Source of the DNA: Collinsella sp. | GTDB lineage: Bacteria > Actinomycetota > Coriobacteriia > Coriobacteriales > Coriobacteriaceae | DNA: 64,000 nucleotides | NCBI GenBank assembly: GCA_019419585.1 | Contig: DXZQ01000003.1 | Coordinates: 1 to 64,000, forward strand | Direction of reading: 5' to 3' | Shown: positions 51,341 through 61,311 of the stretch, piece after piece | Layout: every line of letters begins with the position of its first letter | How positions within the stretch are numbered: the first letter of the stretch is position 1 | Made by a program: the position numbers and the translations under genes | Notes under the pieces: generated by a model | Told to the model about the DNA's origin: nothing | Databases searched by the model: none | What the model saw: the letters and a program-made list of their open reading frames with translations, nothing else

Positions 51341-53902
51341 ATGAGCAAACATCTTAAGTTATTTTCGGCATTGTTGGTGCTGATGGTCCTTGCGCCCATT
51401 TCTGTGTTTGTTTTCCCCTCGAACGCGGAAGCTGCGCGGTCCCTAGTTGAGAATTCCTGGCGTTATGAGGATGGGCAATTGGTCGCAGAGGATGCTTCTT
51501 CCGAAGAAGATGGAATAGCCTTATTGTCCATGGACATTCTTCCCGATGGGGCTACGGCGCAGGGCATCGATGTCAGTGAGCATCAAGGACGTATTGACTG
51601 GAATGCTGTTAAGGCTTCTGGTATCGATTTCGCTATTCTGCGTGTTGGGTTTGGCGCTCCATCTTGGGGCGGTCGAGTTGACTATCAATTTAATCGAAAT
51701 ATTTCTGAGTGCGAGCGACTCGGAATTCCCTACGGCGTCTATATCTATTCATATGCTTTTGATAATCAGCAGGCAGCTGATGAGGCATCAATGGTGATCA
51801 ATTGCCTTTCTGGGCATAATCCAAGATTGCCGGTGTATTACGATCTTGAGGATAATTCGATAATTGCAAATGGACGTCAAACCGGAATTGCATCGAGGGC
51901 GCAGGTTTTTTGTAATAGGATTTCTGCCGCAGGATATGAGCCTGGTATTTATGCAAATTTAAATTGGTTTAACAACATTTTGACCGACTCTGTTTTCAAG
52001 AGCAGCTCTTGGGACCATTGGATCGCTCAATATAATTCAAAGTGTGACTACATCGGTAATTACAGTATTTGGCAGTATAAGAGCAACGGAAAAGTCCCTG
52101 GAATCAACGGCAACGTTGATATGAATTATGCGTATGTAGATGTTTCTCTCTATTATTGGCAGTTAAAAGATAATGCCTGGTATTACGCAAACTCTGACGG
52201 TAAGGCATATACCGGATGGTTGTACCTCGGCGGCGCCTGGTACTGGCTCGAGCCCGACGCGGGCGGTGCCATGGCTACCGGCCTTCACGAGTGCAACGGC
52301 TCCCTGTACTGGTTTAATTCGTCCGGCGCCATGGCGACCGGATGGGTCCTCGACGGCGGGACCTGGTACTACGCGACTGGCTCCGGCGCGCTGGCGCGCG
52401 GCCCCGTTTCCGTCGGCGGCGTGCCCTACTGCTTCGACGCCCGGACGGGGGCCATGCTGACGGGCTACCAGACGGACGCGCAGGGCGTCCGCCGCTACTT
52501 CGGCAGCTGCGGCCCCCTTAACGGCTGGGGCCTCGTCGACGGCTCCTGGTACTGGTTCGCTGACGGTATCGCCTCGACCGGCTGGATTCGCACCGGCGGT
52601 TCCTGGTACTGGCTCGATCCCGAGGCGGGCGGCGCCATGGCGACGGGCCTTCACGCATGCAACGGCTCAGCGTACTGGTTCGACGCCTCCGGCGCCATGG
52701 CGACCGGGTGGGTCCTCGACGGCGGGACCTGGTACTACGCGACGGGCTCCGGCGCCCTCGCCTCCGGCTGGCTCAACCTAAACGGCGCCTGGTACTGGCT
52801 CGATCTCTCGACGCATGCCATGGCTACGGGTGTTCAAACTATTGGATCATGTGAATACATATTTAATAACTCTGGCAAGATGATGGCTAATTGCTGGTCA
52901 AACGGTGATGGGTCTTGGATGTATCATTCGTCATCCAGCGGCGCAATTGACCTTAAAGGCATCATGACCGATTCGGGAATCCAGTTGATTGACGATGGCG
53001 GGAATGTTAGAACTGGCTGGATTGAGAGTCAGGGTTCTCGATATTATTGTTCTGCTGATGGGGTAATTCTGACTGGATGGCAGCAAATAGCTGGGTCTTG
53101 GTATTACTTTAACTCGGATGGTCGAATGGCGACCGGCTGGCTTAACGATGGCGGTAACTGGTTCTGGCTAGATTCCGCTTCTGGCACAATGAAAACGGGA
53201 TGGCTTTCCCTTGGGGGCACATGGTATTACCTTGATGCCGCACGTGGGGGAGTAATGCTGAGCAGTGGTTGGTATTGGATCGGCTCTACTGACTACAAGT
53301 TCAGCTCATCCGGCGCAATGGTTGGCGCTTGGGTCGATGTCCCGTGCTATTCGCAGTACCCGGAACTTCCTACTGGCTGTGAGTCGGTTGCCCTTACAAA
53401 CTTGCTTAACTATTATGGTTTCGGTTTAGGTAAGACGATTATTGCGGATTATTACTTGCCCAAGGGAAGCAACGGCAACTTTGTTACCGCCTTTGATGGC
53501 AACCCAAGGCGTAGCAGCGGGGGTCTCATGGGATGCGTCGCCCCTGCGATTACTATTGCTGGCAATAACTTTCTGCGTGCTGCTGGAAGTGGCAAGCAGG
53601 CAAAAGACGTCTCTTTCTCGTCAATTTCTTCCATTAAGAACAGACTGACCTGTGGTCAACCTGTTGAGATGTGGAATACCGAGTGGGGAAGTTGGCCAGG
53701 AGGCCGTTATGCTGCACGTTGGTATAATGGGCATTCTTATGGCCTGTGGGGCGGTAATCATGCCGTAGTCCTTAAAGGCTATGATGACGAGCAGGGAATT
53801 GTCTATCTTTCGGATTCGATTAACGGCAATGTTACGCGAAATGCCCAGGTGTTCTTCGGCACGTGGCAACAGATGGATAGTCAGGCCGTGGTAATTGAAT
53901 AG
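51341..53902 (+). CDS. GH25 muramidase with choline-binding-type repeats and C39-like peptidase
   Basis: An 853-aa exported protein with two catalytic ends. Signal peptide about 1-32. Residues 70-275 are a GH25 lysozyme (QGIDVSEHQGRIDW, YYDLEDNS, WIAQY). Residues 280-655 are aromatic wall-binding repeats. Residues 660-853 are a C39-like cysteine peptidase (PTGCESVALTNLLNYYG, GNHAVVLKGYDD, LSDSINGN). It could cut both glycan and peptide. Bases 52,200-52,830 are clearly more GC-rich than the rest and hold a 366-base repeat offset. ATG at 51341 follows GACGAGGTTTAC. Confidence 0.9.
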   Translation: MSKHLKLFSALLVLMVLAPISVFVFPSNAEAARSLVENSWRYEDGQLVAEDASSEEDGIALLSMDILPDGATAQGIDVSEHQGRIDWNAVKASGIDFAILRVGFGAPSWGGRVDYQFNRNISECERLGIPYGVYIYSYAFDNQQAADEASMVINCLSGHNPRLPVYYDLEDNSIIANGRQTGIASRAQVFCNRISAAGYEPGIYANLNWFNNILTDSVFKSSSWDHWIAQYNSKCDYIGNYSIWQYKSNGKVPGINGNVDMNYAYVDVSLYYWQLKDNAWYYANSDGKAYTGWLYLGGAWYWLEPDAGGAMATGLHECNGSLYWFNSSGAMATGWVLDGGTWYYATGSGALARGPVSVGGVPYCFDARTGAMLTGYQTDAQGVRRYFGSCGPLNGWGLVDGSWYWFADGIASTGWIRTGGSWYWLDPEAGGAMATGLHACNGSAYWFDASGAMATGWVLDGGTWYYATGSGALASGWLNLNGAWYWLDLSTHAMATGVQTIGSCEYIFNNSGKMMANCWSNGDGSWMYHSSSSGAIDLKGIMTDSGIQLIDDGGNVRTGWIESQGSRYYCSADGVILTGWQQIAGSWYYFNSDGRMATGWLNDGGNWFWLDSASGTMKTGWLSLGGTWYYLDAARGGVMLSSGWYWIGSTDYKFSSSGAMVGAWVDVPCYSQYPELPTGCESVALTNLLNYYGFGLGKTIIADYYLPKGSNGNFVTAFDGNPRRSSGGLMGCVAPAITIAGNNFLRAAGSGKQAKDVSFSSISSIKNRLTCGQPVEMWNTEWGSWPGGRYAARWYNGHSYGLWGGNHAVVLKGYDDEQGIVYLSDSINGNVTRNAQVFFGTWQQMDSQAVVIE

Positions 53903-53911
53903 CCATGATGC

Positions 53912-53946
53912 TAAAAGGGGAGAGCTCGACGAGCTCTCCCCTTTTA
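53912..53946. terminator. Bidirectional terminator
   Basis: AAAAGGGGAGAGCTC / GAGCTCTCCCCTTTT perfect arms between the convergent GH25 and transporter genes. Confidence 0.9.
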
Positions 53947-53963
53947 CTACATTGTTAATCAAG

Positions 53964-54905
53964 CTAAGCCGTCTTATTACGTCCAAATAGTTCGTCCCAG
54001 TTACTGGCTGCCAAAACTGTTCCGCATACGATTACAACGCAGCAGATTACGGATGCCATGTAGGGAATTGTTCCAAGTAAGATCAGGCCAAAGACCACCG
54101 ACCATGCCGAATAGGAGATATTTAGAGCCATCGCTCGCGCTGCTCCGATTGCCGCAATGCCCTTGTAATAGAACAGATAGGATGCAGTTCCTGCGAGTCC
54201 GGCGAGTGCAATAATCAATGTGGGCATGCTCGGGATAGCGCCCAGCGTGAAATGCCATGCTCCGAAGAGGGGGAGTACGAGCACTCCATAAACAAGCGCA
54301 CTTGTAGTTTCGCGGATTTGCAAAGCCGTTTCGTCATCAACGGCATCATCTTTCATTCCCCATGCGCACAGCACCGCTTCGGATCCCCATCCGATAACGG
54401 CAAGCACCGCGCCGAGTAAGCCGAGAGGGGCATTTGCAATCTCGCTCGACCCGGCCGATAGATAGCCCATCGTCATTACGCCGCAAAGAGCAACGAGAAG
54501 GGAAAGAATCTGTCCTTTGCCCATTTTCTCCTTCAGCAGCACGAAAGAAAGGAATGCTCCGACAGCGGGATAGAAGGCGGAGATGATTGCCGTATAGGCA
54601 GCTCCAATGTTATTAATTGCCAATACGTAGCCGGTCATTCCGATAGGTCCACCGAGCAGTGCGCCGGCGATGACGACCTTGCCCGAACGAGTTTTAAGTG
54701 CAGCGAGCGTGTCTTTTAATCTACCTCTAACTCCCATGTAGCCAAAGAGCCAGATTGCACAGAAGGCATCATGGAGAAAGGATCCCGCAATGGAGGCGCA
54801 TGCAAGCGCTTCCGCCGATCCAATATAGGGCGCAAGCGCCAAGCCGATTCCAAGAATGACTGTATCAAGGCCCCAAAGAAGACCGCTAAAAAAGCCGAAT
54901 TGCAT
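53964..54905 (-). CDS. licB: LicB-like DMT-family transporter (choline permease)
   Basis: A 313-aa ten-helix membrane protein of the EamA/DMT superfamily. It lies 2 bases after the stop of the LicC-LicA fusion gene in the same operon, which, together with the family resemblance (GLLWGLDTVILG start, two EamA halves, YYKGIAAIGAARAMAL), points to choline uptake as in LicB of Haemophilus and pneumococcus. Substrate is inferred from context. ATG at 54905 follows GGAAAGGTGAATAACG. Confidence 0.83.
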   Translation of the reverse strand: MQFGFFSGLLWGLDTVILGIGLALAPYIGSAEALACASIAGSFLHDAFCAIWLFGYMGVRGRLKDTLAALKTRSGKVVIAGALLGGPIGMTGYVLAINNIGAAYTAIISAFYPAVGAFLSFVLLKEKMGKGQILSLLVALCGVMTMGYLSAGSSEIANAPLGLLGAVLAVIGWGSEAVLCAWGMKDDAVDDETALQIRETTSALVYGVLVLPLFGAWHFTLGAIPSMPTLIIALAGLAGTASYLFYYKGIAAIGAARAMALNISYSAWSVVFGLILLGTIPYMASVICCVVIVCGTVLAASNWDELFGRNKTA

Positions 54906-54907
54906 CG

Positions 54908-56680
54908 TTATTCACCTTTCCGATAGATCTCCAGTGCCTTTTTAAGGTATTTGGCACCGTAATTGAAGTAGATATAGAGCCATTCGCCCACGAAATCGCC
55001 TTCGGCTTCTTTCAGAAGAGACCAGAGGTACCAGCACCATCCAGCAAGGGCAATGTGCGCATAGTTATGCGCAACTTCGTTGTTTGTTGCCTTGCGCCCA
55101 AAATATGCGTCAAGCGCGCGGTCGACTTCGTCTTCGGAAAGCTCACAGCAGACACTGCAAGTTCCAAAATCGTTCGCGTAATCGCTCATGCCAGCATATT
55201 CCCAGTCAATGAGATAGTACTTGTCGTTTTCATCGATAAGAATATTCAGGTAGAAGAAGTCATTGTGACAAAGGCATTTTGGCGCATTGTCGGCCTGAAC
55301 AAAGTGCTCCAATTCATCGATTTCGGCGGCCATTTCCCTGTAGCCCGGAATGTCGATGGGACCTTTTTCCAGAAGAAGTGATTCGTAACGCTTCGCTTCG
55401 AGGTAGAAGTCAAATTCGGTTTCGACATTTGCACCGCTCTCGTGAAGCGAACGACACATCTGCATCATTCGCTTCATTTGGGCAGTATCATGCGGATCAG
55501 GCTGCTTTGCGTTGGGTACAAACTTCGAAATTTTCCAACCACGCTTTGGGTCCTCATGAATGAACGTGTCGTCAAGGCCGAGTTCCTTGGCCTTTTTAAG
55601 TGCGGCTACTTCTCCATTTCTGTTAATAAGCAGTTCGGTCCCGACTCCCGGATGGCGGTAAACGTACTCTCCGTCATTGGTTCTAAAGTGGCACGATAGA
55701 TTCGTAAGACCTTGTTTAAGGGGATAAACGTCGTGAATCTCTGATTTGGAGCAGCCGAGCACTTGCTCGATGTTATCGAAAATGTCGGAGTCAACGTTTT
55801 CGATAAAATGTGGATCAAAGGCACGCAGCTCATCAAGAGAATCGAATTCGTTGATCTCGCCCTCAGGATACTTCTTGATAACCATATCGAGCTCCTTGAT
55901 GTGCTCGATATATAGATCTTCCCAAAGCTTGTCCGTTGTCTCGGGCTTGTTATATTCCGTTTCAAGAATCTGCTTAAACGCAAGCGAGAAGGCTTTATCA
56001 AAGTAAACATGTCCAAGCATATACCATGCATCGGAACCACCGATCGTAACATTGGTGATTCTATCCATTGCTCCCGTTTGAATGCACCATTCTTTGGTGG
56101 CGCCTTCAGCATATTGAGCAGAATAAAATGCTTTCCAAACGTATGCTTCAAACGGATTGTTTAGAAGGTAATCATCGCTTGAGCAAATGTAGGTGTTGCC
56201 AAGTCGCTCTTTTACGCACATAAGCGATGCGTGGTTATTTTTGGATGCGTATTCGTTGTTGACGACAATCGAAACGCCGAACTTGCTTTCAAGATAGAAG
56301 AAATACTCTTTTTTATAACCGACAACGACGGTGATATTGCTGATACCCGCGTCTTGCAGCTGCCTAATCTGACGCTCAATGAGAATCTCACCACGTACTT
56401 TTAAAAGGCCTTTGGGCTTTTCATACGAAATGGGAGCAAAGCGGCTTGAAAGCCCCGCGGCCAATATCACTGCGTTTTCAACCTTATAGGGATGAAGTGC
56501 TTCGTAACCGTTGTCGGTTAGGCTGTCCGATTCGAGAAGGCCCTCATTCGTAAGCTCTTTATTTGCTGCGTTTACTGATCCAAGTGAAAGGCCAGTGCGC
56601 TCGGCAACTTCTCGCTGGCTGGCATATGGGTTCTTTAGGTATTCGTACAGAACTGTAAAGTTACGCTTGGTCAGTTCCAC
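54908..56680 (-). CDS. licCA: Tri-domain HTH + LicC cytidylyltransferase + LicA choline kinase
   Basis: A 590-aa fusion. Residues 1-65 are a winged helix (YASQREVAERTGLSLGSVN). Residues 68-300 are a sugar-nucleotidyltransferase-type domain with AAGLSSRFAPISYEKPKGLL and the metal site SSDDYLLNNPF, matching phosphocholine cytidylyltransferase LicC. Residues 315-590 are a choline-kinase fold with CHNDFFYLNILI and LIDWEYAGMSDYAND. One protein would thus turn choline into CDP-choline and may sense its own pathway. GTG at 56680 is chosen: TTGGAGGCCTGCA precedes it. Longer upstream starts fall inside the promoter. Confidence 0.9.
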   Translation of the reverse strand: MELTKRNFTVLYEYLKNPYASQREVAERTGLSLGSVNAANKELTNEGLLESDSLTDNGYEALHPYKVENAVILAAGLSSRFAPISYEKPKGLLKVRGEILIERQIRQLQDAGISNITVVVGYKKEYFFYLESKFGVSIVVNNEYASKNNHASLMCVKERLGNTYICSSDDYLLNNPFEAYVWKAFYSAQYAEGATKEWCIQTGAMDRITNVTIGGSDAWYMLGHVYFDKAFSLAFKQILETEYNKPETTDKLWEDLYIEHIKELDMVIKKYPEGEINEFDSLDELRAFDPHFIENVDSDIFDNIEQVLGCSKSEIHDVYPLKQGLTNLSCHFRTNDGEYVYRHPGVGTELLINRNGEVAALKKAKELGLDDTFIHEDPKRGWKISKFVPNAKQPDPHDTAQMKRMMQMCRSLHESGANVETEFDFYLEAKRYESLLLEKGPIDIPGYREMAAEIDELEHFVQADNAPKCLCHNDFFYLNILIDENDKYYLIDWEYAGMSDYANDFGTCSVCCELSEDEVDRALDAYFGRKATNNEVAHNYAHIALAGWCWYLWSLLKEAEGDFVGEWLYIYFNYGAKYLKKALEIYRKGE

Positions 56681-56717
56681 TGCAGGCCTCCAATTAAGAT
56701 GTTCATTGCTTAGGAAA

Positions 56718-56747
56718 AGAATAGAATGATTGAACGATATGTTCAAT
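56718..56747 (-). promoter_or_regulatory. Promoter and palindromic operator of the lic operon
   Basis: On the minus strand TTGAAC, a 17-base spacer and TATTCT form a good promoter. A perfect palindrome ATTGAAC-GATAT-GTTCAAT (56729-56747) covers the -35 box. This is the layout of a repressor site, plausibly for the HTH of the encoded fusion. Confidence 0.7.
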
Positions 56748-56845
56748 CAATTGTATTTAGCTACATAGACTGAACAGAAAGTAGCGAAAATCAATCTCGA
56801 AAGGTGGATTAAAATAACTAAATAGGATATCTGGGAGGGTTGATT

Positions 56846-59016
56846 ATGTATCGATTCGAAAAGAAGGCTGCGCTTGTCTGTGCCGCTATATCAATAATCG
56901 CTGCTTGCTGCTTGCCCTTGAGTGCGAATGTCGCGCTTGCACAGGATTCCGTTGAGGCTCAGAGTATTGAGTCAAAAGCGGTTTTTTCTTCTGTGGTTTC
57001 CGATGATTTGCAACCTGATATTTCTTCCGTCATAAAAGATGGCTGGCAACGGGATGAGTCATCTGGAGTTTGGTATTACGGAAAAAACGGTAAACACCAA
57101 ACTGGCTGGCTGCAAAGCGGGGGCTATTGGTATTGGCTTGATCCAGCCAATGATGGTGCAATGCAGACAGGATATTTCAATGTGACCGATGCTGGCGGAT
57201 CGACTGCTTCGTTTTATGCGAATGACGGCAATGCCGCAACGCCTTTTGGCGCGCTATATCAGAACTGCTGGCTACGTAACTCAGATGGAAATTGGTTTTA
57301 TGCCAATGCTGGAGGCGATTTAGCTGCTGATTGGTTTTATCAAGACGGCACATGGTATTACCTGGATCCTGTCACCCATATAATGCAGGTTGGTTTTGTC
57401 GACCTCGGGAGCGGGAAATACTATTTAGATGCCACTGGTGCTATGAAAACCGGCTGGATTCTCGTTGACGGGAATTGGTACTGGGCTTATTCATCGGGTG
57501 CCCTTGCTTCGTCATGGCAAACGATAGGTGGGGCTCGCTATTATTTTGACCCACAGACGTTCATCATGTTTAAGGGTCGTCAAAAGATTGATGGAAGAAC
57601 CTACATTTTTGGTGACTATGGCCTCGCAAATGGATGGTACAAAGACGGAGTAGATTGGTATTACTGCTCTAACGGTATTGCGGCCACTGGCTGGAAACTC
57701 GTTAACGGCGCTTGGTATTATCTCGACCCAGCCTCCGATGGTAAGATGTCCGTTGGGTATTTAGACCTTGGCAATGCAGCTTATTATTTAAAGCCTAACG
57801 GGGCTATGGCTGTTGGTTGGACCCAGGTCGAGGACGGCTGGTATTTCGCCTCCCGATCTGGTGCACTAATTTCTGGCTGGTATAAAGAGGGCACGAGCTG
57901 GTATTACCTGGACCCTGTTAGCCATCTCATGAAAACGGGCTTATTTGAGGTGGGCGGTAACGATTGTTTTGCAAACCAGAGCGGTAGGCTTGTGGTTTCA
58001 AGCTGGGTTACCGTTAATGACGGCGTTCAAAGATACGCTAATGATAATGGATATCTTTGCAAGGATGTGATTCGCGAAAACGGCACTATCCTAAAACCGC
58101 TGGAGCTGATGGTTGGCAAGTTGCGTCCGGCTGGGTTAATGTCGCAAACCTTAGGTTTTACGCTGAGCCCGGAACGGGTGCCATTCATCTTGGATGGCTG
58201 CAGATTGACGGCGATTGGTATTGGCTTGATGCCGATTCTGGCGTGATGAAGACCGGATGGGTTTTTACTGGCGGTGCTAGGTATTACCTAAACGCTGACG
58301 GAAAAATGGCAACTGGTTGGAAATGCCTGAATGGAACATGGTATTACCTTGAGTCCAATGGAAGCATGCACGTTGGCTGGCTTAAAGATTCGGGTAAGTG
58401 GTATTGGTTAGACGGCAGCGGCGCTATGGCAACGGGCGCAAGGACCATCGATGGCGTTCGTCGAGTTTTCTGGAGCGATGGACAGTGCGACAAAGTTGGC
58501 TGGCAAAATCCATCCCAGTATCCTCAGGTCAGTTCTTGGACTGTTCGGCTGCCTAGCTATTGCACCGGATACTTTACCTATGTGACCCCTTCTCGCATTT
58601 CTGTCGAAGCAACGCGGGAAGATTGCGTGAACGCCTTTATCCAGCGCGCCTATGAGTATATTGGTACGCAATATATTGAGCCTTGGTCTACCGCTCCCGG
58701 TGGAGCTGTTGATTGCTCTGGTTTTGTCTTGCAGTGCCTTTATGCTACTGGCATGGATATGGGTGTTTACAACCCTTATAACCATCGCTGGGATCCAAGC
58801 CAAACCTATAATTCCATGAATTGGTATCGAAGCAATATCTTTATGCCCGTGAGCACGAACTCAATTCAGCGTGGCGATGTGATTTATTATCGCGGGCATA
58901 TCGCAATTGCACTTGGCGGCGGCTTGATGATTGATTCCTGGCCTCATCAAGGTGTCGGAATTCATCCTATTGGCGCAAGGGGAAATGTAATCGGCGCAGC
59001 TCGTCCGTTTATTTAA
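56846..59016 (+). pseudogene. Choline-binding-type repeat/NlpC-P60 protein, frameshifted in an A4 run
   Basis: Two frames make one protein of 723 aa if one A is added to AAAA at 58093-58096. Frame one (56846-58246) has the signal peptide and about 15 aromatic repeats, then turns into nonsense; frame two continues with ASGWVNVANLRFYAEP, more repeats and an NlpC/P60 domain (DCSGFVLQCLY, RGHIAIALGGG). As read, the product has repeats only and lacks the enzyme. ATG at 56846 follows GGGAGGGTTGATT. It may be a pseudogene, a phase-variable gene or a base-calling error. Confidence 0.85.
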
Positions 59017-59061
59017 TTGATTTGCTGCAAGGCGGTCGATATCGGTTTGGGGGGGCCTGAA

Positions 59062-61132
59062 ATGAATGCTCGGATTGATCATCGAATTTGCTGGCGAGTA
59101 ATTCGCTTGATGCTATTTTCCGCCTTACTCTCAGTTACAGCCCCCGCATTTTCTTGCACTGCTTATGCCGTGGAAGAGGGGGCGGATAACGGTGTCGTAG
59201 AGCGCGACTCGACAGGAGGGCCGGGAGCATTGGTCGGTGGCGGTTGCTCTCAAGACTCCAGCGATTGTGCCGACAAAACAACGGAAGATTCGAGCCTACA
59301 GGTTGTCGAAAGCCATGACCCGTCGACTACAGAACAACTATCTGGATGGCAATGGAACGGTTTGTCCTGGTATTACTATCTAGATGGCTGTCGTTTGACC
59401 GGAATGCAGAATATTGACGACTCGCTGTACTACTTGGACCCCGCTCGTGACGGCGCAATGAGCTGCGGCTGGATTTTTACTGAAAATAAGTGGTATTACG
59501 CGGGTCCGTCAGGCGCTTTGGCAAGTGGCTGGCAGTTTATTGGAGACCAATGGTACTGGTTTGACTCCCTTAACAGCTGTTCTATGGCTACTGGTCGACG
59601 TGTTATTGATGGGCACCCTTATCTTCTTGGAACCTATGGATTGATTAATGGATGGTGCCTTGATAACGGTTTATGGTATTGGGGTAGCAATGGTGAAGTC
59701 TTAACCGGCTGGCTTCAAACTGGCAATAACTGGTATTGGCTTGATCCCGCCAATGAAGGTGTTATGTCTAGAGGAATCGTTTCTGTCGGTTCGTCTCGTT
59801 ACTATTTATCGGATTCCGGCGCAATGGCTGTTGGTTGGGCGTTTGATGGGACGGACTGGTATTACGCTGACGGTTCCGGCGCACTTGCATCGGGCTGGCG
59901 TTTGGTGAATGGCGTTTGGTATTGGCTCGATGTCGCAAATGACAATAGAATGGCTACCGGCTTTTTTGTCATCGGATCCAATCAATATCATTTTTCTTCA
60001 ACGGGAGCGCTGTCACTCGGCTGGTTTATGAGCGATGGAGACTGGTATTACGCTGAGCCTTCTCATGCGTCGGGCATTGTAAAGGCGGGATGGCTGAAGG
60101 ACAATAGCCAATACTATTATCTCGATCCTGCCGCCGACGGTAAAATGCTGCTAGGTCATTTTTCTGTAAATGGGAAAAGCTATTATGCAAAAGCTTCAGG
60201 CGCTGTTGCTTGTCGTGAATGGGTAGATGTCCAGGGCTCGGTCCAGGATGAGCCGTCTAAGGCTTTTGCTGGTTCTGATTGCTCATTGTGTGGAGCGTTG
60301 CGTAGTGGAAAGCTATTTACAACAAACGGTGATGGTGAATTAGCCGAAGCTCACGGGTTTGTGACGCTTGGAGGGTGCAAGTTCTATGCTGATCCAACCG
60401 ATGGCTCCCCCTGCGCTGGATGGAAGAACGTTAACGGAAAATGGTACTTCTTTGATGAGACCGCTGGCTATGCACGATCTGGCTGGCTGTACAAGGATGG
60501 CTCCTGGTTCTATTTGGACCCATCTACCTACGTTATGAAAACCGGCTGGGTTTCCGTTAACGGATCTTGGTATTACTTGAATTCGTCTGGTTATATGCAA
60601 ACAGGGTGGCTTAACCTGGGGGGGTACCTGGTATTGGCTTGACGCTAGTGGCGCCATGGCTACTGGCTGGCGCGTTGTGGACGGATCCTGGAATTACTTC
60701 ATGGCCAACGGCGCGTGGGTGTCAGACTATATGGATGCTAAGGCTCAAAGTTATTCAAGCAATACAAATTGGCTGATACTTGTCGATACATCACGTTGCG
60801 TTACGAGTATTTACACTGGATCCTGGAATAACTGGTCCTTAAACCGTCGATATGTATGTTCGACGGGAAAAGCTAGCACGCCTACGGTGATAGGGGAGTA
60901 TCAAGTCTACGGTAAGGGATACTCCTTTGGGCATGGATATACTTGCTATTACTACACGCAGTTCTATGGTGATTACCTATTCCATTCTTCGCCCTACTAT
61001 GTCAACAGCAATCGCGTGATGGATCCTACGATGGGGGTCCCGTCCTCTGCCGGATGCGTGCGTCTTGAGATTCAGAACGCAAAATGGATTTACGATAATA
61101 TTCCTTATGGAACGAAGGTTGTTACGTATTAA
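59062..61132 (+). pseudogene. Choline-binding-type repeat/L,D-transpeptidase, frameshifted in a G7 run
   Basis: Removing one G from the seven at 60618-60624 restores a 689-aa protein: signal peptide, about 15 aromatic repeats and a C-terminal L,D-transpeptidase (YkuD) domain with LFHSSPYYV and the SAGCVRL active-site motif. As read, translation ends at 60642 just before the enzyme; a second frame with ATG at 60656 carries the enzyme without signal peptide. A second G7 run (59049-59055) forms part of the ribosome site. L,D-transpeptidases cross-link peptidoglycan or attach proteins to it. Confidence 0.87.
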
Positions 61133-61311
61133 CGAAGACTATTAATTAGACTGATAAAAGGGTGTTCATGTCGATAGGGTAACTAATGTTACATTCGATA
61201 CGCGGCATTTACGCGATTGTTTGTTGCTTTGGACTATAGATATTATTTTTGTCTAGAGTAAATACAATGTGTCTCAATGGTGCGCGTTGTTAATTTGGGT
61301 AAGAGGATCAC

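Noticed and set aside
58085..58100. Programmed -1 ribosomal frameshift at the A4 run
   Set aside because: The codons ATC CTA AAA do not form a standard X-XXY-YYZ slippery site in the zero frame and no strong downstream pseudoknot is apparent; a base loss is simpler.
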